From positions 74,219 to 138,218 of the forward strand of contig JBNLBF010000006.1 of the NCBI GenBank assembly GCA_050302475.1: a DNA stretch of 64,000 bases, written 5' to 3'. The notes beneath the pieces are model-generated. The model was not told where the DNA came from. It worked only from the letters and a program-made list of their open reading frames with translations, and made no database searches. Shown piece after piece: positions 51,268 through 59,838 of this stretch (within the stretch, counting starts at the first letter, position 1; each line of letters starts with the position of its first letter). The translations under genes were made by a program, and so were the position numbers. The DNA is from NORP23 sp050302475 (GTDB lineage Bacteria > Pseudomonadota > Alphaproteobacteria > Rhodobacterales > Rhodobacteraceae).

Positions 51268-51282
51268 GTTCGCCTCTTGTTC
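51268..51282 (-). promoter_or_regulatory. LexA (SOS) box of recA
   Basis: GTTC-N7-GTTC on the plus strand (GTTCGCCTCTTGTTC), i.e. GAAC-N7-GAAC toward recA, the alphaproteobacterial SOS consensus. It starts 52 nt upstream of the recA ATG. It serves as an internal reference for the two boxes at 18016 and 18053. Confidence 0.88.
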
Positions 51283-51402
51283 TTATCGCGAACATTAGAT
51301 CAAAACGAGAACATTGCAACATAAATTTTCTGTAAATGCATCTTTCCGTATTTATGGTTACGGAATAGTAAAGTGTGACGAGAAAAGTTTGGAATCGCGC
51401 AA

Positions 51403-51996
51403 TTGCTGGTATCTATTGAGAAAAACCTGGCCTTTCTGGCCATGACCAAGGCGGCATCGACCAGTATCGAGGCTGCGCTGAGTCCGCATTGCGACGTGGC
51501 TTTTTATGGGAACCCGCGTCTGAAACATATCTCCGCCCGGAAATTCCGGCGGTTTATGCGTCCTTATCTTGTAAATCTGGGCTATAACAATATCGAAACC
51601 TGCTGCCTGTTCCGGGACCCGATCGAATGGCTGTTCAGCTGGTATTGTTATCGCGCCCGTCCACAAATCGCTGGAAAGGCGGAAAGCACAGCCGATATCA
51701 GCTTTGACACTTTTGCTGCCGACTATCTGAATCGACCCGAAGTCAGCAAAGGAATCGGGCGCCCGTCACGGTTCGTCACGGATCAAAGCGGCGAGGTCAT
51801 CGTGGACCGGCTGTTCAGATTCGAAAATCTCGACGGCTTTCGCGGCTTTCTGGAGGATCGTTTCAAAACAGAACTGGCCTTCGAACATCTTAACACGTCT
51901 CCCGAACGCCCGCTCGAACTTGATCCGGGGCTAGCTGCAGAGCTTAGGACCTATTTCGAACCGGAATATGCGATTTACGAAATGGCAGAGGGTTAA
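51403..51996 (+). CDS. Sulfotransferase-like protein
   Basis: 197 residues. The N-terminus NLAFLAMTKAASTSIEAALS is a degenerate PAPS loop and CCLFRDPIEWLFSWYCYRAR the 3'-phosphate motif, as in a short sulfotransferase group seen in Rhodobacteraceae. No ATG or GTG is available: TTG 51403 is the first start after an in-frame TGA and has only a weak RBS, so expression may be low. Its stop overlaps that of convergent cckA by 4 nt. Confidence 0.75.
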   Translation: MLVSIEKNLAFLAMTKAASTSIEAALSPHCDVAFYGNPRLKHISARKFRRFMRPYLVNLGYNNIETCCLFRDPIEWLFSWYCYRARPQIAGKAESTADISFDTFAADYLNRPEVSKGIGRPSRFVTDQSGEVIVDRLFRFENLDGFRGFLEDRFKTELAFEHLNTSPERPLELDPGLAAELRTYFEPEYAIYEMAEG

Positions 51997-53720
51997 GCGC
52001 TTAGCTGTTCTTTTACCTTTTGCGTCAGGTCCGTCAGAGAGAAGGGTTTGGGCAAAAACACCGCCCCTTTGATGTCCGGCTGCTCATCTGCAAAAGCGTC
52101 CTCAGCATATCCGGATACGAAAATCACCTTGGTGTCGGGAACCGTTTTCAACGCTTGCCTGACCCATGTCGGGCCGTTACATCCCGGCATAATCACATCT
52201 GACACGAACAGATCAAAAGTGTCATGTGTTTCCTCAAGAATTGACAATGCCTGTTCGCCGGTTTCAGCCTCGGTCACTGTGTAGCCGCGAAGCGTCAGGG
52301 CGCGTGCAGCGAATGATCTGACTGGGGCTTCGTCTTCGACCAGAAGAATACGACCCTGCCCTGTCAAATCGCCGTTTGTCGGTTTGGCGCTGACGGGTAT
52401 CTGTTCTTCCTCCGCATCCTCGTTCACAGGGAGGTAGATGGAAAAACACGTCCCTTTCCCAATTTCACTGTCGACAAACACAAACCCACCGGTTTGTTTA
52501 ATGATCCCATAAACTGTGGACAGACCAAGACCGGTGCCTTCGCCTACCTTTTTGGTGGTATAGAACGGTTCGAATATCATCGCGCGCTTGTCTGGCGGGA
52601 TACCGTTGCCAGTGTCATGCACCTCGATAACGACATAATCGCCGGGATGAACGGTTGCCCGATCTCGGTTTAGCTCTTCGTTGAGGTGCAGGTTTCGGGT
52701 ACGGATCAGGACCGTGCCGCCTTCGGGCATGGCATCCCGGGCGTTTACAACCAGATTCATTACAACCTGTTCGAATTGTCGTTCATCCACGCGAACGGGC
52801 TTCAGATCGACGCCATGTTCCGTCTTCAATTCAACCTTTTCGCCAAGTAGCCGGTTCAGGAGGTGCGAGAGTTCCGACAGCGTGTCATCCAATTTCAGCG
52901 ATTTCGGTAACAGCGTTTGTTTGCGCGAAAATGCTAGTAGCTGACGCACCAGTGCCGCTGCGCGGTTGGAATTTTGCTTGATCTGTACGAGATCTTCGTA
53001 ATCGACATGTTTGGAATCGTGACGTTGCAGCAACAGATCAGCATGCCCGGTAATCGCCGTCAGGATATTGTTAAAATCATGCGCCACCCCGCCAGCCAAT
53101 TGTCCAACCGCCTGCATTTTCTGGCTTTGCACGAACTGGTTTTCCAGCGTCTTTAACTCGGTTGCATCGCTCAGGATCACCAGAACGGAAATTTTGCCGC
53201 CCCGTTCCATCCGGGACATGGATATCTGTACAAACACTTCCTCGCCATCGCGATAGCATCGCGCCATCTCCGGTTTGCCGATCGAATGGCCTTTCAGCGT
53301 ATCTGACATCCGGTCGCGTATAGACCGTCCCAGTCCTTCAAATATCTCTGACAGAGCAGTGCCGGGCTTTAAGGGCCGGGATAGTAATTTTTCGACAGCC
53401 AGGTTGGCACGGACAATCGCCCCTTTGGTATCCACGTCAATCATTGGGACCGGCAGATCATCGAACATCTCGCAATCCCGTGCGATCATACTGTCGCCCG
53501 TAGCAGTTGAGTCAGGCTTTGGATACCGAACTTTGTGGGAAGTTTCGTAGAGGAAATACAGCACAACCCCCAAAATTACAGGCGCGCCGAAATATCCAGG
53601 TGAAAAATGAAATCTGATGGATAAGGCCATAAAAAGCAAAAGGCTGACGGCCAGAACAATCAGTCCAACAAATCGACGATTAAAATCAATGCCCGTCTCC
53701 GGACCGGCGCTAATACCCAA
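51993..53720 (-). CDS. cckA: Hybrid histidine kinase CckA
   Basis: 575 residues: two membrane helices (about residues 15-55), one or two PAS domains (about 80-200), the dimerisation/phospho-acceptor helix GQLAGGVAHDFNNILTAITG, an HATPase domain (NLVVNARDAMPEGG, GNGIPPDKRAMIFEPFYTTK) and a C-terminal receiver domain (FVSDVIMPGCNG). This architecture and the H-box are those of CckA, which phosphorylates ChpT and then CtrA. The start is a TTG at 53720 with GGAGG 5 nt upstream; an earlier TTG at 53798 is poorly placed. ctrA and sciP lie 29-31 kb away. Confidence 0.93.
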   Translation of the reverse strand: MGISAGPETGIDFNRRFVGLIVLAVSLLLFMALSIRFHFSPGYFGAPVILGVVLYFLYETSHKVRYPKPDSTATGDSMIARDCEMFDDLPVPMIDVDTKGAIVRANLAVEKLLSRPLKPGTALSEIFEGLGRSIRDRMSDTLKGHSIGKPEMARCYRDGEEVFVQISMSRMERGGKISVLVILSDATELKTLENQFVQSQKMQAVGQLAGGVAHDFNNILTAITGHADLLLQRHDSKHVDYEDLVQIKQNSNRAAALVRQLLAFSRKQTLLPKSLKLDDTLSELSHLLNRLLGEKVELKTEHGVDLKPVRVDERQFEQVVMNLVVNARDAMPEGGTVLIRTRNLHLNEELNRDRATVHPGDYVVIEVHDTGNGIPPDKRAMIFEPFYTTKKVGEGTGLGLSTVYGIIKQTGGFVFVDSEIGKGTCFSIYLPVNEDAEEEQIPVSAKPTNGDLTGQGRILLVEDEAPVRSFAARALTLRGYTVTEAETGEQALSILEETHDTFDLFVSDVIMPGCNGPTWVRQALKTVPDTKVIFVSGYAEDAFADEQPDIKGAVFLPKPFSLTDLTQKVKEQLSA

Positions 53721-53801
53721 AATTTCCTCCCCGCAATCGTTACGCCCGTTAACTATAATTCGGAGAGTTAATAATACGTTTACAACCTGTAATTGCAATC
53801 T

Positions 53802-54983
53802 CTAGTTGCGTCGGAGCTTCGCCCCGTAAAATCCGTCGCCGCCTGTCAGAGGGGTAAGAAAGATTTCGTCCTCCAAAGTCCAGCCATGACGTTTGACAAA
53901 CGCCGCCACCTGATCCTGATTTTCGCATTGCAGGATCGAACAGGTTGCATAGACCAAATTACCCCCCTGTTTCACATAGACCGCCGCCTCATCCAGAATT
54001 TCCGCCTGCAGGGCGACCGTCTTGTCGATGAATCGCTGATCCAACCGCCATTTGGCGTCCGGATTGCGCCGCCATGCCCCGGTTCCGGAACATGGCGCAT
54101 CTACCAGTACGAGGTCGCATTTCATGGCTTGTTTGCGCAGCATGTCGCCAGTCAACAATTGCACATCTGCCCCGGCGCGCCGCGCCCGTTCCGGCAAATC
54201 CTTCATCCGGTGCGGGTTAACGTCATGCGCAATCAGGGTGCCTTCGCCTTCCATATCCGCGGCCAGCGCCAGCGTCTTGCCGCCCCCACCGGCACAGAAA
54301 TCGAGAACTTTTTGTCCAGCTTCCGCTCCGGCAAACTCAGCGATTTTCTGGCTTGAGGCATCCTGCAACTCGACCAGCCCATAGGAATAGGCAAGGCTCG
54401 CAGCGAGTTTCCGGGGGTTTTCAATAATCCTTAGCGTGTTCGGGGTTGTCGCAAGCCGTTCGGTAAAAATCAGATCACGCGCCAGCATGCGTTCCGCCTC
54501 TTCAACCGAGGCTTTCAGACTATTTACCCGCAGGTCCACCGGCGCACGTTCCTGCATTGCCGACATGACCTGTGGCAGATCATTTCCCAATGATCGCAAT
54601 AGTTCGGGCAGCAAAAAGTCGGGGAAATCAAACTCTTCTGGCAGGGAGGGATCACTGTCCGGATGCCCTAGACGCGTGATCTCCGCGTCGCTCAGTGGTG
54701 CGGGGGCAAACTTGTCACCTGTGAACAGGGCGGCAATATCTTCGCCGGACTTTTTCTGCTGGGCAGCCACCAGCGCACGCCCCGTTTCCGCCCCGGCGTA
54801 ATGGGCGAGTGAGCGGCGTTGGCGCAGACAATCAAAAACGACGTCCCGAACCGCCGCACGATCCTTTGATCCGGCAAACCGGCTTTGCCGTGCCCATCGT
54901 GTGAGGGCACGTTCGGCAGGCTCTCCGTCCAGAATCTGGTCCAGTAGCTCAATAGCAGCAGAAAGGCGGGCAGCAGGTGTCAT
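53802..54983 (-). CDS. RsmB/NOP2-family RNA m5C methyltransferase
   Basis: 393 residues: a NusB-like helical N-terminal domain (about 1-75), then a Rossmann methyltransferase domain with SAM motif VLDFCAGGGGKTLALA, motif IV DAPCSGTGAWRRNPD and motif VI NLVYATCSILQCEN, which carry the two catalytic cysteines. It resembles RsmB (16S rRNA C967), though the exact position methylated is not certain. The start is ATG 54983. It lies upstream of cckA on the same strand. Confidence 0.92.
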   Translation of the reverse strand: MTPAARLSAAIELLDQILDGEPAERALTRWARQSRFAGSKDRAAVRDVVFDCLRQRRSLAHYAGAETGRALVAAQQKKSGEDIAALFTGDKFAPAPLSDAEITRLGHPDSDPSLPEEFDFPDFLLPELLRSLGNDLPQVMSAMQERAPVDLRVNSLKASVEEAERMLARDLIFTERLATTPNTLRIIENPRKLAASLAYSYGLVELQDASSQKIAEFAGAEAGQKVLDFCAGGGGKTLALAADMEGEGTLIAHDVNPHRMKDLPERARRAGADVQLLTGDMLRKQAMKCDLVLVDAPCSGTGAWRRNPDAKWRLDQRFIDKTVALQAEILDEAAVYVKQGGNLVYATCSILQCENQDQVAAFVKRHGWTLEDEIFLTPLTGGDGFYGAKLRRN

Positions 54984-55026
54984 GGCGTCATGACATGGCA
55001 AATGACACGGGACTTCACAAGGAAAA

Positions 55027-55455
55027 TCAGACGATTCCGATCAGTGACAGGCCCATCGCCACCCAGCCAAAAGCCAAAAACAAAACATTAAGGATGAACA
55101 CCCGCAAACGCCGCCCAACCCGATTGCTCCCCGTATGGATCAGATGATGCCAAATGCGGGTCACTATGTAGCCCACGCACGCTATGGCTACCCCCCAGTT
55201 CACCGCGCCGAGTGCAGCACCGATGCCAATCAGAGCAAAGAACAGAACCGGCGTTTCGAACTGGTTGGTGACATTTTTCGCATAGAGTCGTGTTCTCACC
55301 GAATAGGCCAGGTTTTCAACGGCAATCTCTTCTACCGTTACCTCTTTCGTTCTGACTTCCCTCACCCGCGAAACACCCATGCGAACCATTACATAGAAAG
55401 TCAGCGCGACCTGGACGAACACGCAAATAAGACTGACGTTTAATGGTGACATCAT
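55027..55455 (-). CDS. MAPEG family membrane protein
   Basis: 142 residues with four predicted helices and the MAPEG layout: an N-terminal helix, NQFETPVLFFALIGIGAALG (the conserved FE-P segment) and RIWHHLIHTGSNRVGRRL. Eukaryotic relatives are glutathione-dependent enzymes; the bacterial role is unknown. Start overlaps the guaB stop by 4 nt, so it is coupled to guaB. Confidence 0.9.
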   Translation of the reverse strand: MMSPLNVSLICVFVQVALTFYVMVRMGVSRVREVRTKEVTVEEIAVENLAYSVRTRLYAKNVTNQFETPVLFFALIGIGAALGAVNWGVAIACVGYIVTRIWHHLIHTGSNRVGRRLRVFILNVLFLAFGWVAMGLSLIGIV

Positions 55456-56906
55456 CCCATCCTATAGTTCGGGCTTTCGCGCGTGATTTGAACGTCATGG
55501 ACATGAGATTCCTTCAGCCCGGCTCCCGTAATCCGCACAAAGCTGCAGTTTTTACGCATGGCGTCCACCGTGCCGCAGCCCGTGTAACCCATCGCCGCGC
55601 GCAGCCCGCCAACCAATTGGTGTAATGTTGCACCAACCGCACCTTTGTAAGGCACCTGCCCCTCGATCCCTTCGGGGACCAGCTTGTCGCCGCTAACCTC
55701 TTTCTGGAAATAGCGATCCGCCGATCCGCGCGCCATCGCGCCAACGGACCCCATGCCGCGATAGGCCTTGAACGACCGCCCCTGATAGAGGATCACCTCG
55801 CCCGGCGCTTCGTCCGTGCCGGCCAGCATCGATCCGATCATGGCACAGCTTGCGCCTGCGGCAATCGCCTTGGCAAAATCGCCACTAAATTTGATCCCGC
55901 CATCACCCACAATGTGGTCACCGGTCTTGGCGGCTTCCTCCGCGCAATCCATGATCGCGGTCAGCTGGGGAACTCCGACCCCTGCCACCATACGTGTCGT
56001 ACAGATTGAGCCCGGCCCGATCCCTACCTTCACAGCATCTGCGCCCGCATCCAGCAATGCCCGAGTACCCGCCGCCGTTGCGACGTTCCCAGCCATCACC
56101 TGCACCTTGCTGTTATATTTTTTCAACCGTTCGACAGCTGCGCCCACGCCCTCGGAATGACCATGCGCCGTGTCGATCACCACCAAGTCGACACCAGCAT
56201 CAACCAGCGCACAGGACCGTTCAAACCCTGCATTCCCTACGGTCGAGGCCGCCGCTGCGCGAAGTCGCCCCATCTCGTCCTTACAAGCCGACGGGTTAAG
56301 CACCGCCTGTTCGATATCCTTCAGCGTCAGCAGACCAACCAGTCTGCGGTCTTTCTCGACCACCAACAGTTTCTCGATCCGCCGCGCCTCCATCAGGCTT
56401 TTCGCCTGACCCAGATCCACCGGTTGTTCCAGCATCGCCAGATTGTCAGAGGTCATCATGACCTTCACCGGCGTCTTTTCATCCATGGCAAAACGCATGT
56501 CGCGGTTGGTCACAATCCCGACGACATGACCTTTGTCATCGACCACCGGAAAGCCTGTAATTTTATATTGTTCGCGTAGCGCATTCGCATCCGCCAGCGT
56601 CTGATCAGGTGAAAGTGTTACCGGATTCTCTACCAATCCGGACTCAAACCGTTTCACCGCCCTGACCTGAGCCGCCTGTTCATCGATATCCAGATTGCGG
56701 TGAATAACGCCCAAGCCTCCGGCCTGCGCCATCGCAATCGCCATTTTTGACTCGGTCACTGTGTCCATCGCAGACGAGATCAACGGGATATTCATTGAAA
56801 TCGTTTTTGTGATTTGCGTACGCGTATCCGCCGTTGTCGGCAGCACGCTGGACGCAGCTGGAACCAGTAATACATCATCGAAGGTAAGGGCCTCACGAAT
56901 ATCCAT
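55452..56906 (-). CDS. guaB: IMP dehydrogenase
   Basis: 484 residues catalysing IMP to XMP, the committed step of GMP synthesis. The catalytic cysteine lies in GIGPGSICTTRMVAGVG. Two CBS domains are inserted (about 95-205, for example GIVTNRDMRFA and LLTLKDIEQA). MGSVGAMARGSADRYFQ is the mobile-flap region. GGAGAGAG precedes ATG 56906. The MAPEG gene follows with a 4-nt overlap. Confidence 0.98.
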   Translation of the reverse strand: MDIREALTFDDVLLVPAASSVLPTTADTRTQITKTISMNIPLISSAMDTVTESKMAIAMAQAGGLGVIHRNLDIDEQAAQVRAVKRFESGLVENPVTLSPDQTLADANALREQYKITGFPVVDDKGHVVGIVTNRDMRFAMDEKTPVKVMMTSDNLAMLEQPVDLGQAKSLMEARRIEKLLVVEKDRRLVGLLTLKDIEQAVLNPSACKDEMGRLRAAAASTVGNAGFERSCALVDAGVDLVVIDTAHGHSEGVGAAVERLKKYNSKVQVMAGNVATAAGTRALLDAGADAVKVGIGPGSICTTRMVAGVGVPQLTAIMDCAEEAAKTGDHIVGDGGIKFSGDFAKAIAAGASCAMIGSMLAGTDEAPGEVILYQGRSFKAYRGMGSVGAMARGSADRYFQKEVSGDKLVPEGIEGQVPYKGAVGATLHQLVGGLRAAMGYTGCGTVDAMRKNCSFVRITGAGLKESHVHDVQITRESPNYRMG

Positions 56907-56975
56907 GTCTCTCTCCGGATTAAGGATTCGGTGTTGGCACGTCCCTATCTCACGAAGTTAGACAAATGGGAAGCC

Positions 56976-57926
56976 CTAAGCCGTGGCCGCTCCGGACTTT
57001 TTCGCAAGATCGCCGGTAATCCAGTTGAAACTATGCTTGTAAAGAATGAACAAAATCAACGGGGTAGAGATAGCAAGCGCAATGAACAATATGCTCTCAG
57101 CGAAAGCGCTAAGATCGCGAGAGGCCGCCAGCACCTGCATGTTGCAAAAAGCCGCTGCCGGAAAAACAAAACTGCCCCAGACGGGCGTCCAGCCGCCTTT
57201 GCTGAGCCAGCGCGACAGGATCAGGAGGGCAATCGCAACGATGGTCGCCGCCCAATAAAATATCTGGAAAGCCCAGATCACGTCTCCGCGGGCGAATGCC
57301 ATCGCGAACAGGCTGAGTGGGGCAAGAGGTATCACGGTCGAGACCCTTAACGGCACAGGTGGTCGCACCCGCGCCAGTTTCGACAGCCACCCGACGGTAA
57401 TCACCAGAAATATCAACAACGAGCCCAGAACGATTGGCCAGAACAGGATCTGAAGATTTGGCAGGCCTACCGCGCCGCCAAGAATCAATCCCACAAAGGA
57501 TAAGTATTGAAATGGAGAAAACCCACGTGCTTCAACCGGATCGCGCATCAATGTGCGAAGCGCCAGAAGCGCAAATACGCAGTACAATCCCACGCCAGCC
57601 CAGAAAATAACATCCGCTGACACGCCATATCCCCCCAGCGTAACCGAAAGCAGCATAAACCCCATCGCAAACGCCCCCATTGCGGCGCGTCCGGGCGGAG
57701 AGGTTATATCTTCCAGTATGACCGCCGGACGCAACGCGGCTTTGATCGCGTAAAAGCCCGCAAAGAACAGAAAATAGAACGCCGATGCCCCCATCAGGAT
57801 GTCCCCGACCCAGCCAGGCATTCCCAACACCCGTTCCGCCCCGTTCCAGGCAATCCCCAACCCCAGGAAACCTAGCGCCACAGGGAAAATCGCTGGTGGT
57901 GTCTGGCGGTATAACGCAACACGCAT
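56976..57926 (-). CDS. TDT/SLAC1-TehA family channel or transporter
   Basis: 316 residues with about ten hydrophobic helices. The start (PPAIFPVALGFLGLGIAWNGAERVL) matches the TehA/SLAC1 fold, whose members are anion channels or dicarboxylate exporters. The substrate is not inferable. ATG 57926 follows GAGGAGG; a 7-residue longer start is less likely. It lies between guaB and rlmE on the same strand, without overlap. Confidence 0.85.
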   Translation of the reverse strand: MRVALYRQTPPAIFPVALGFLGLGIAWNGAERVLGMPGWVGDILMGASAFYFLFFAGFYAIKAALRPAVILEDITSPPGRAAMGAFAMGFMLLSVTLGGYGVSADVIFWAGVGLYCVFALLALRTLMRDPVEARGFSPFQYLSFVGLILGGAVGLPNLQILFWPIVLGSLLIFLVITVGWLSKLARVRPPVPLRVSTVIPLAPLSLFAMAFARGDVIWAFQIFYWAATIVAIALLILSRWLSKGGWTPVWGSFVFPAAAFCNMQVLAASRDLSAFAESILFIALAISTPLILFILYKHSFNWITGDLAKKSGAATA

Positions 57927-57965
57927 CTCGGCCTCCTCAGAGAACATATTCAGTTTTCAGGATGT

Positions 57966-58667
57966 TTAGCGTCCTTTGAACCCCGTCGCCACCAGAAATT
58001 TTTCTGAACTGTCTTTGCGACTGCTCGGCGGTTTCACATGGATGGTTTTTTCAAAATGTTTCTTCAACAGGGTCAGCAATTGCTGCTCCGCCCCGCCTGC
58101 CAGCACCTTGGCAACAAAGGTTCCACCCTCTTCCAGCACATCCAGTGCCAGATAAGCTGCTGCCTCTACCAGCGCCACGATCCGCAAGTGGTCCGTCTGT
58201 TTGTGACCCGAGGCCGAGGCCGCCATGTCCGACATCACCACATCCGCCGTGCCACCTAGCCACTCCTTTACCTTGTCGTCCGCGCCTTCTTCCAGGAAAT
58301 CCAGTTGATAGATGTCCGCGCCTTCAATCGGTTCCACCTCCTGCAGATCGATTCCCAGCACCATGCCAACCGGTTTCTTCCCCTTGCCCAGCGCATTCAC
58401 CCGGTCCACCGCGATCTGACACCAGCCACCGGGTGCACAGCCAAGATCAACCACCCGTGCGCCGGGCACCAGAAAGCCGAAACGTTCGTCCAGTTCCTTG
58501 ATCTTATAGGCCGCGCGACCGCGATAGCCCTCACGCTTCGCCGCCTGCACGTAAGGATCATTCAACTGCCGCTCCAACCAGCGGGTTGAGGAGATTTTTC
58601 GTCCCTTCGCCGTCTTCACCCGCACTTTCAGATCCCGCTGACCACGGCCCGACGTGTTCTTACTCAT
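57966..58667 (-). CDS. rlmE: 23S rRNA (uridine-2552-2'-O)-methyltransferase
   Basis: 233 residues. It has the basic N-terminal extension typical of alphaproteobacteria, then the FtsJ domain: the catalytic Lys in RAAYKIKELDERFGFL, VVDLGCAPGGWCQIA for SAM, VVMSDMAASASGHKQTDHLR with the catalytic Asp, and FVAKVLAGG with the second Lys. It modifies the A-loop of the large subunit at a late assembly step. The start overlaps the ppx gene by 8 nt. Confidence 0.96.
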   Translation of the reverse strand: MSKNTSGRGQRDLKVRVKTAKGRKISSTRWLERQLNDPYVQAAKREGYRGRAAYKIKELDERFGFLVPGARVVDLGCAPGGWCQIAVDRVNALGKGKKPVGMVLGIDLQEVEPIEGADIYQLDFLEEGADDKVKEWLGGTADVVMSDMAASASGHKQTDHLRIVALVEAAAYLALDVLEEGGTFVAKVLAGGAEQQLLTLLKKHFEKTIHVKPPSSRKDSSEKFLVATGFKGR

Positions 58668-59760
58668 CCCATACCCCGTCAGCATCCATCATTGAAAATA
58701 ACATTCCTTCGCGCAGGCCCCGATCTGCAACCCGGATGAAGTCTGTCGGCCAAACCCTTAATAACGTTTGTAAAATTGCTGATCCGGACATGATCAACTC
58801 AGCCCGATCGCGCCCGATCCCGGGTTCCTTTTTGCGCCCCTCCGGTCCCAGCTCCAGGAACCGGTCAATGACCACATTGACGTCATCGGTCCGCATTTTC
58901 AGCCCATCCACTTTGCTGCGGTCATAGCGCCGTAAACCCAGATGCATCGCGCCCAGCGTCGTCACCGTTCCCGACGTTCCGATGATCTGCAAGCCGGACA
59001 AAGTCGCTTCGTCCACCATATCCTGATAGGGCGAGAAATCTTCCAGCATTTCCTCAAAATAGCAGGACATCAGCGCAAATTTCGCCCCGTCCTCCTGCAC
59101 GTCGGAATAGCGCTGCATCAGTGTCGCCACCCCTAACGGCACGGAAATCCAATCCACAATCCGCGCGCCCGGCGCACTTTCCAACGATCCGGGCCGCAGC
59201 CCGATCATGGATTTCCGCCGCATCCCCGGTTCGACCTCCGACAGGTCAATCCAGACCAGCTCCGTCGAGCCGCCGCCAATATCCACCACCAGAACCTGTT
59301 CCGCCTCGTTTTCCAGCAGAGGCGAGCAGGAAATCACTGCCAGCCGGGCTTCTTCATCCGGGGCAATAACTTCCAGTTTCAAGCCGGTTTCCCCGCGGAT
59401 TCGGTTCAGGAAACGCTCACCATTGGAGGCGCGGCGGCAGGCTTCCGTCGCTACGAGCCGGGTGTTTTCCACCCCCAAACGTCGCAATTTATGGGAACAT
59501 ACGTGTAAAGCCTGCAGGGTTCGGTTGATCCCCGCAGAGGACAGAGCCCCTGTCCGTTCCAGATCCAATCCCAGCCGCACCGATTTCGAAAACGCGTCGA
59601 CTATGCGAAAATGCGTTCCGTCCGGTTCTGCGATCAGCATCCGGCAGCTATTCGTGCCGAGGTCCAGCGCTGCATAAAGCGGTCTCTTTTCGGTTGAATT
59701 TCCTTGCTTCGACCGCACATGCGCTGGATTCCCCCCAGCATGGGAATGACGTTGCGCCAT
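58660..59760 (-). CDS. ppx: Ppx/GppA-family exopolyphosphatase
   Basis: 366 residues of the ASKHA-fold Ppx/GppA family: ALDLGTNSCRMLIAE (phosphate 1), VLVVDIGGGSTELVWIDL (phosphate 2) and IIGTSGTVTTLGAMHL (adenosine region). It hydrolyses polyphosphate or pppGpp. It lacks the long C-terminal HD domain, as usual for the alphaproteobacterial short form. The first 28 or so residues precede the conserved core and are partly encoded by a palindromic element (59724-59751). It is upstream of rlmE with an 8-nt overlap. Confidence 0.92.
   Translation of the reverse strand: MAQRHSHAGGNPAHVRSKQGNSTEKRPLYAALDLGTNSCRMLIAEPDGTHFRIVDAFSKSVRLGLDLERTGALSSAGINRTLQALHVCSHKLRRLGVENTRLVATEACRRASNGERFLNRIRGETGLKLEVIAPDEEARLAVISCSPLLENEAEQVLVVDIGGGSTELVWIDLSEVEPGMRRKSMIGLRPGSLESAPGARIVDWISVPLGVATLMQRYSDVQEDGAKFALMSCYFEEMLEDFSPYQDMVDEATLSGLQIIGTSGTVTTLGAMHLGLRRYDRSKVDGLKMRTDDVNVVIDRFLELGPEGRKKEPGIGRDRAELIMSGSAILQTLLRVWPTDFIRVADRGLREGMLFSMMDADGVWDE
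59724..59751. repeat. Palindromic element of the dispersed GGATTCCC/GGGAATGA type inside the ppx 5' end
   Basis: TGGATTCCC and GGGAATGACG flank an 8-nt centre. It resembles the short palindromic repeats with the core TGGATTCCC...GGGAATGACG scattered in many proteobacterial genomes. Here it supplies codons for an unusual His/Gly-rich Ppx N-terminus (RHSHAGGNPAH). I found no second copy in this window. Confidence 0.4.
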
Positions 59761-59838
59761 TAATCGTACCAATCTCTGCCGCACCCCGGCGGTGCGGCGT
59801 TTGAGATCACGCTATACGGACATTCGAATTAGTGCAAG

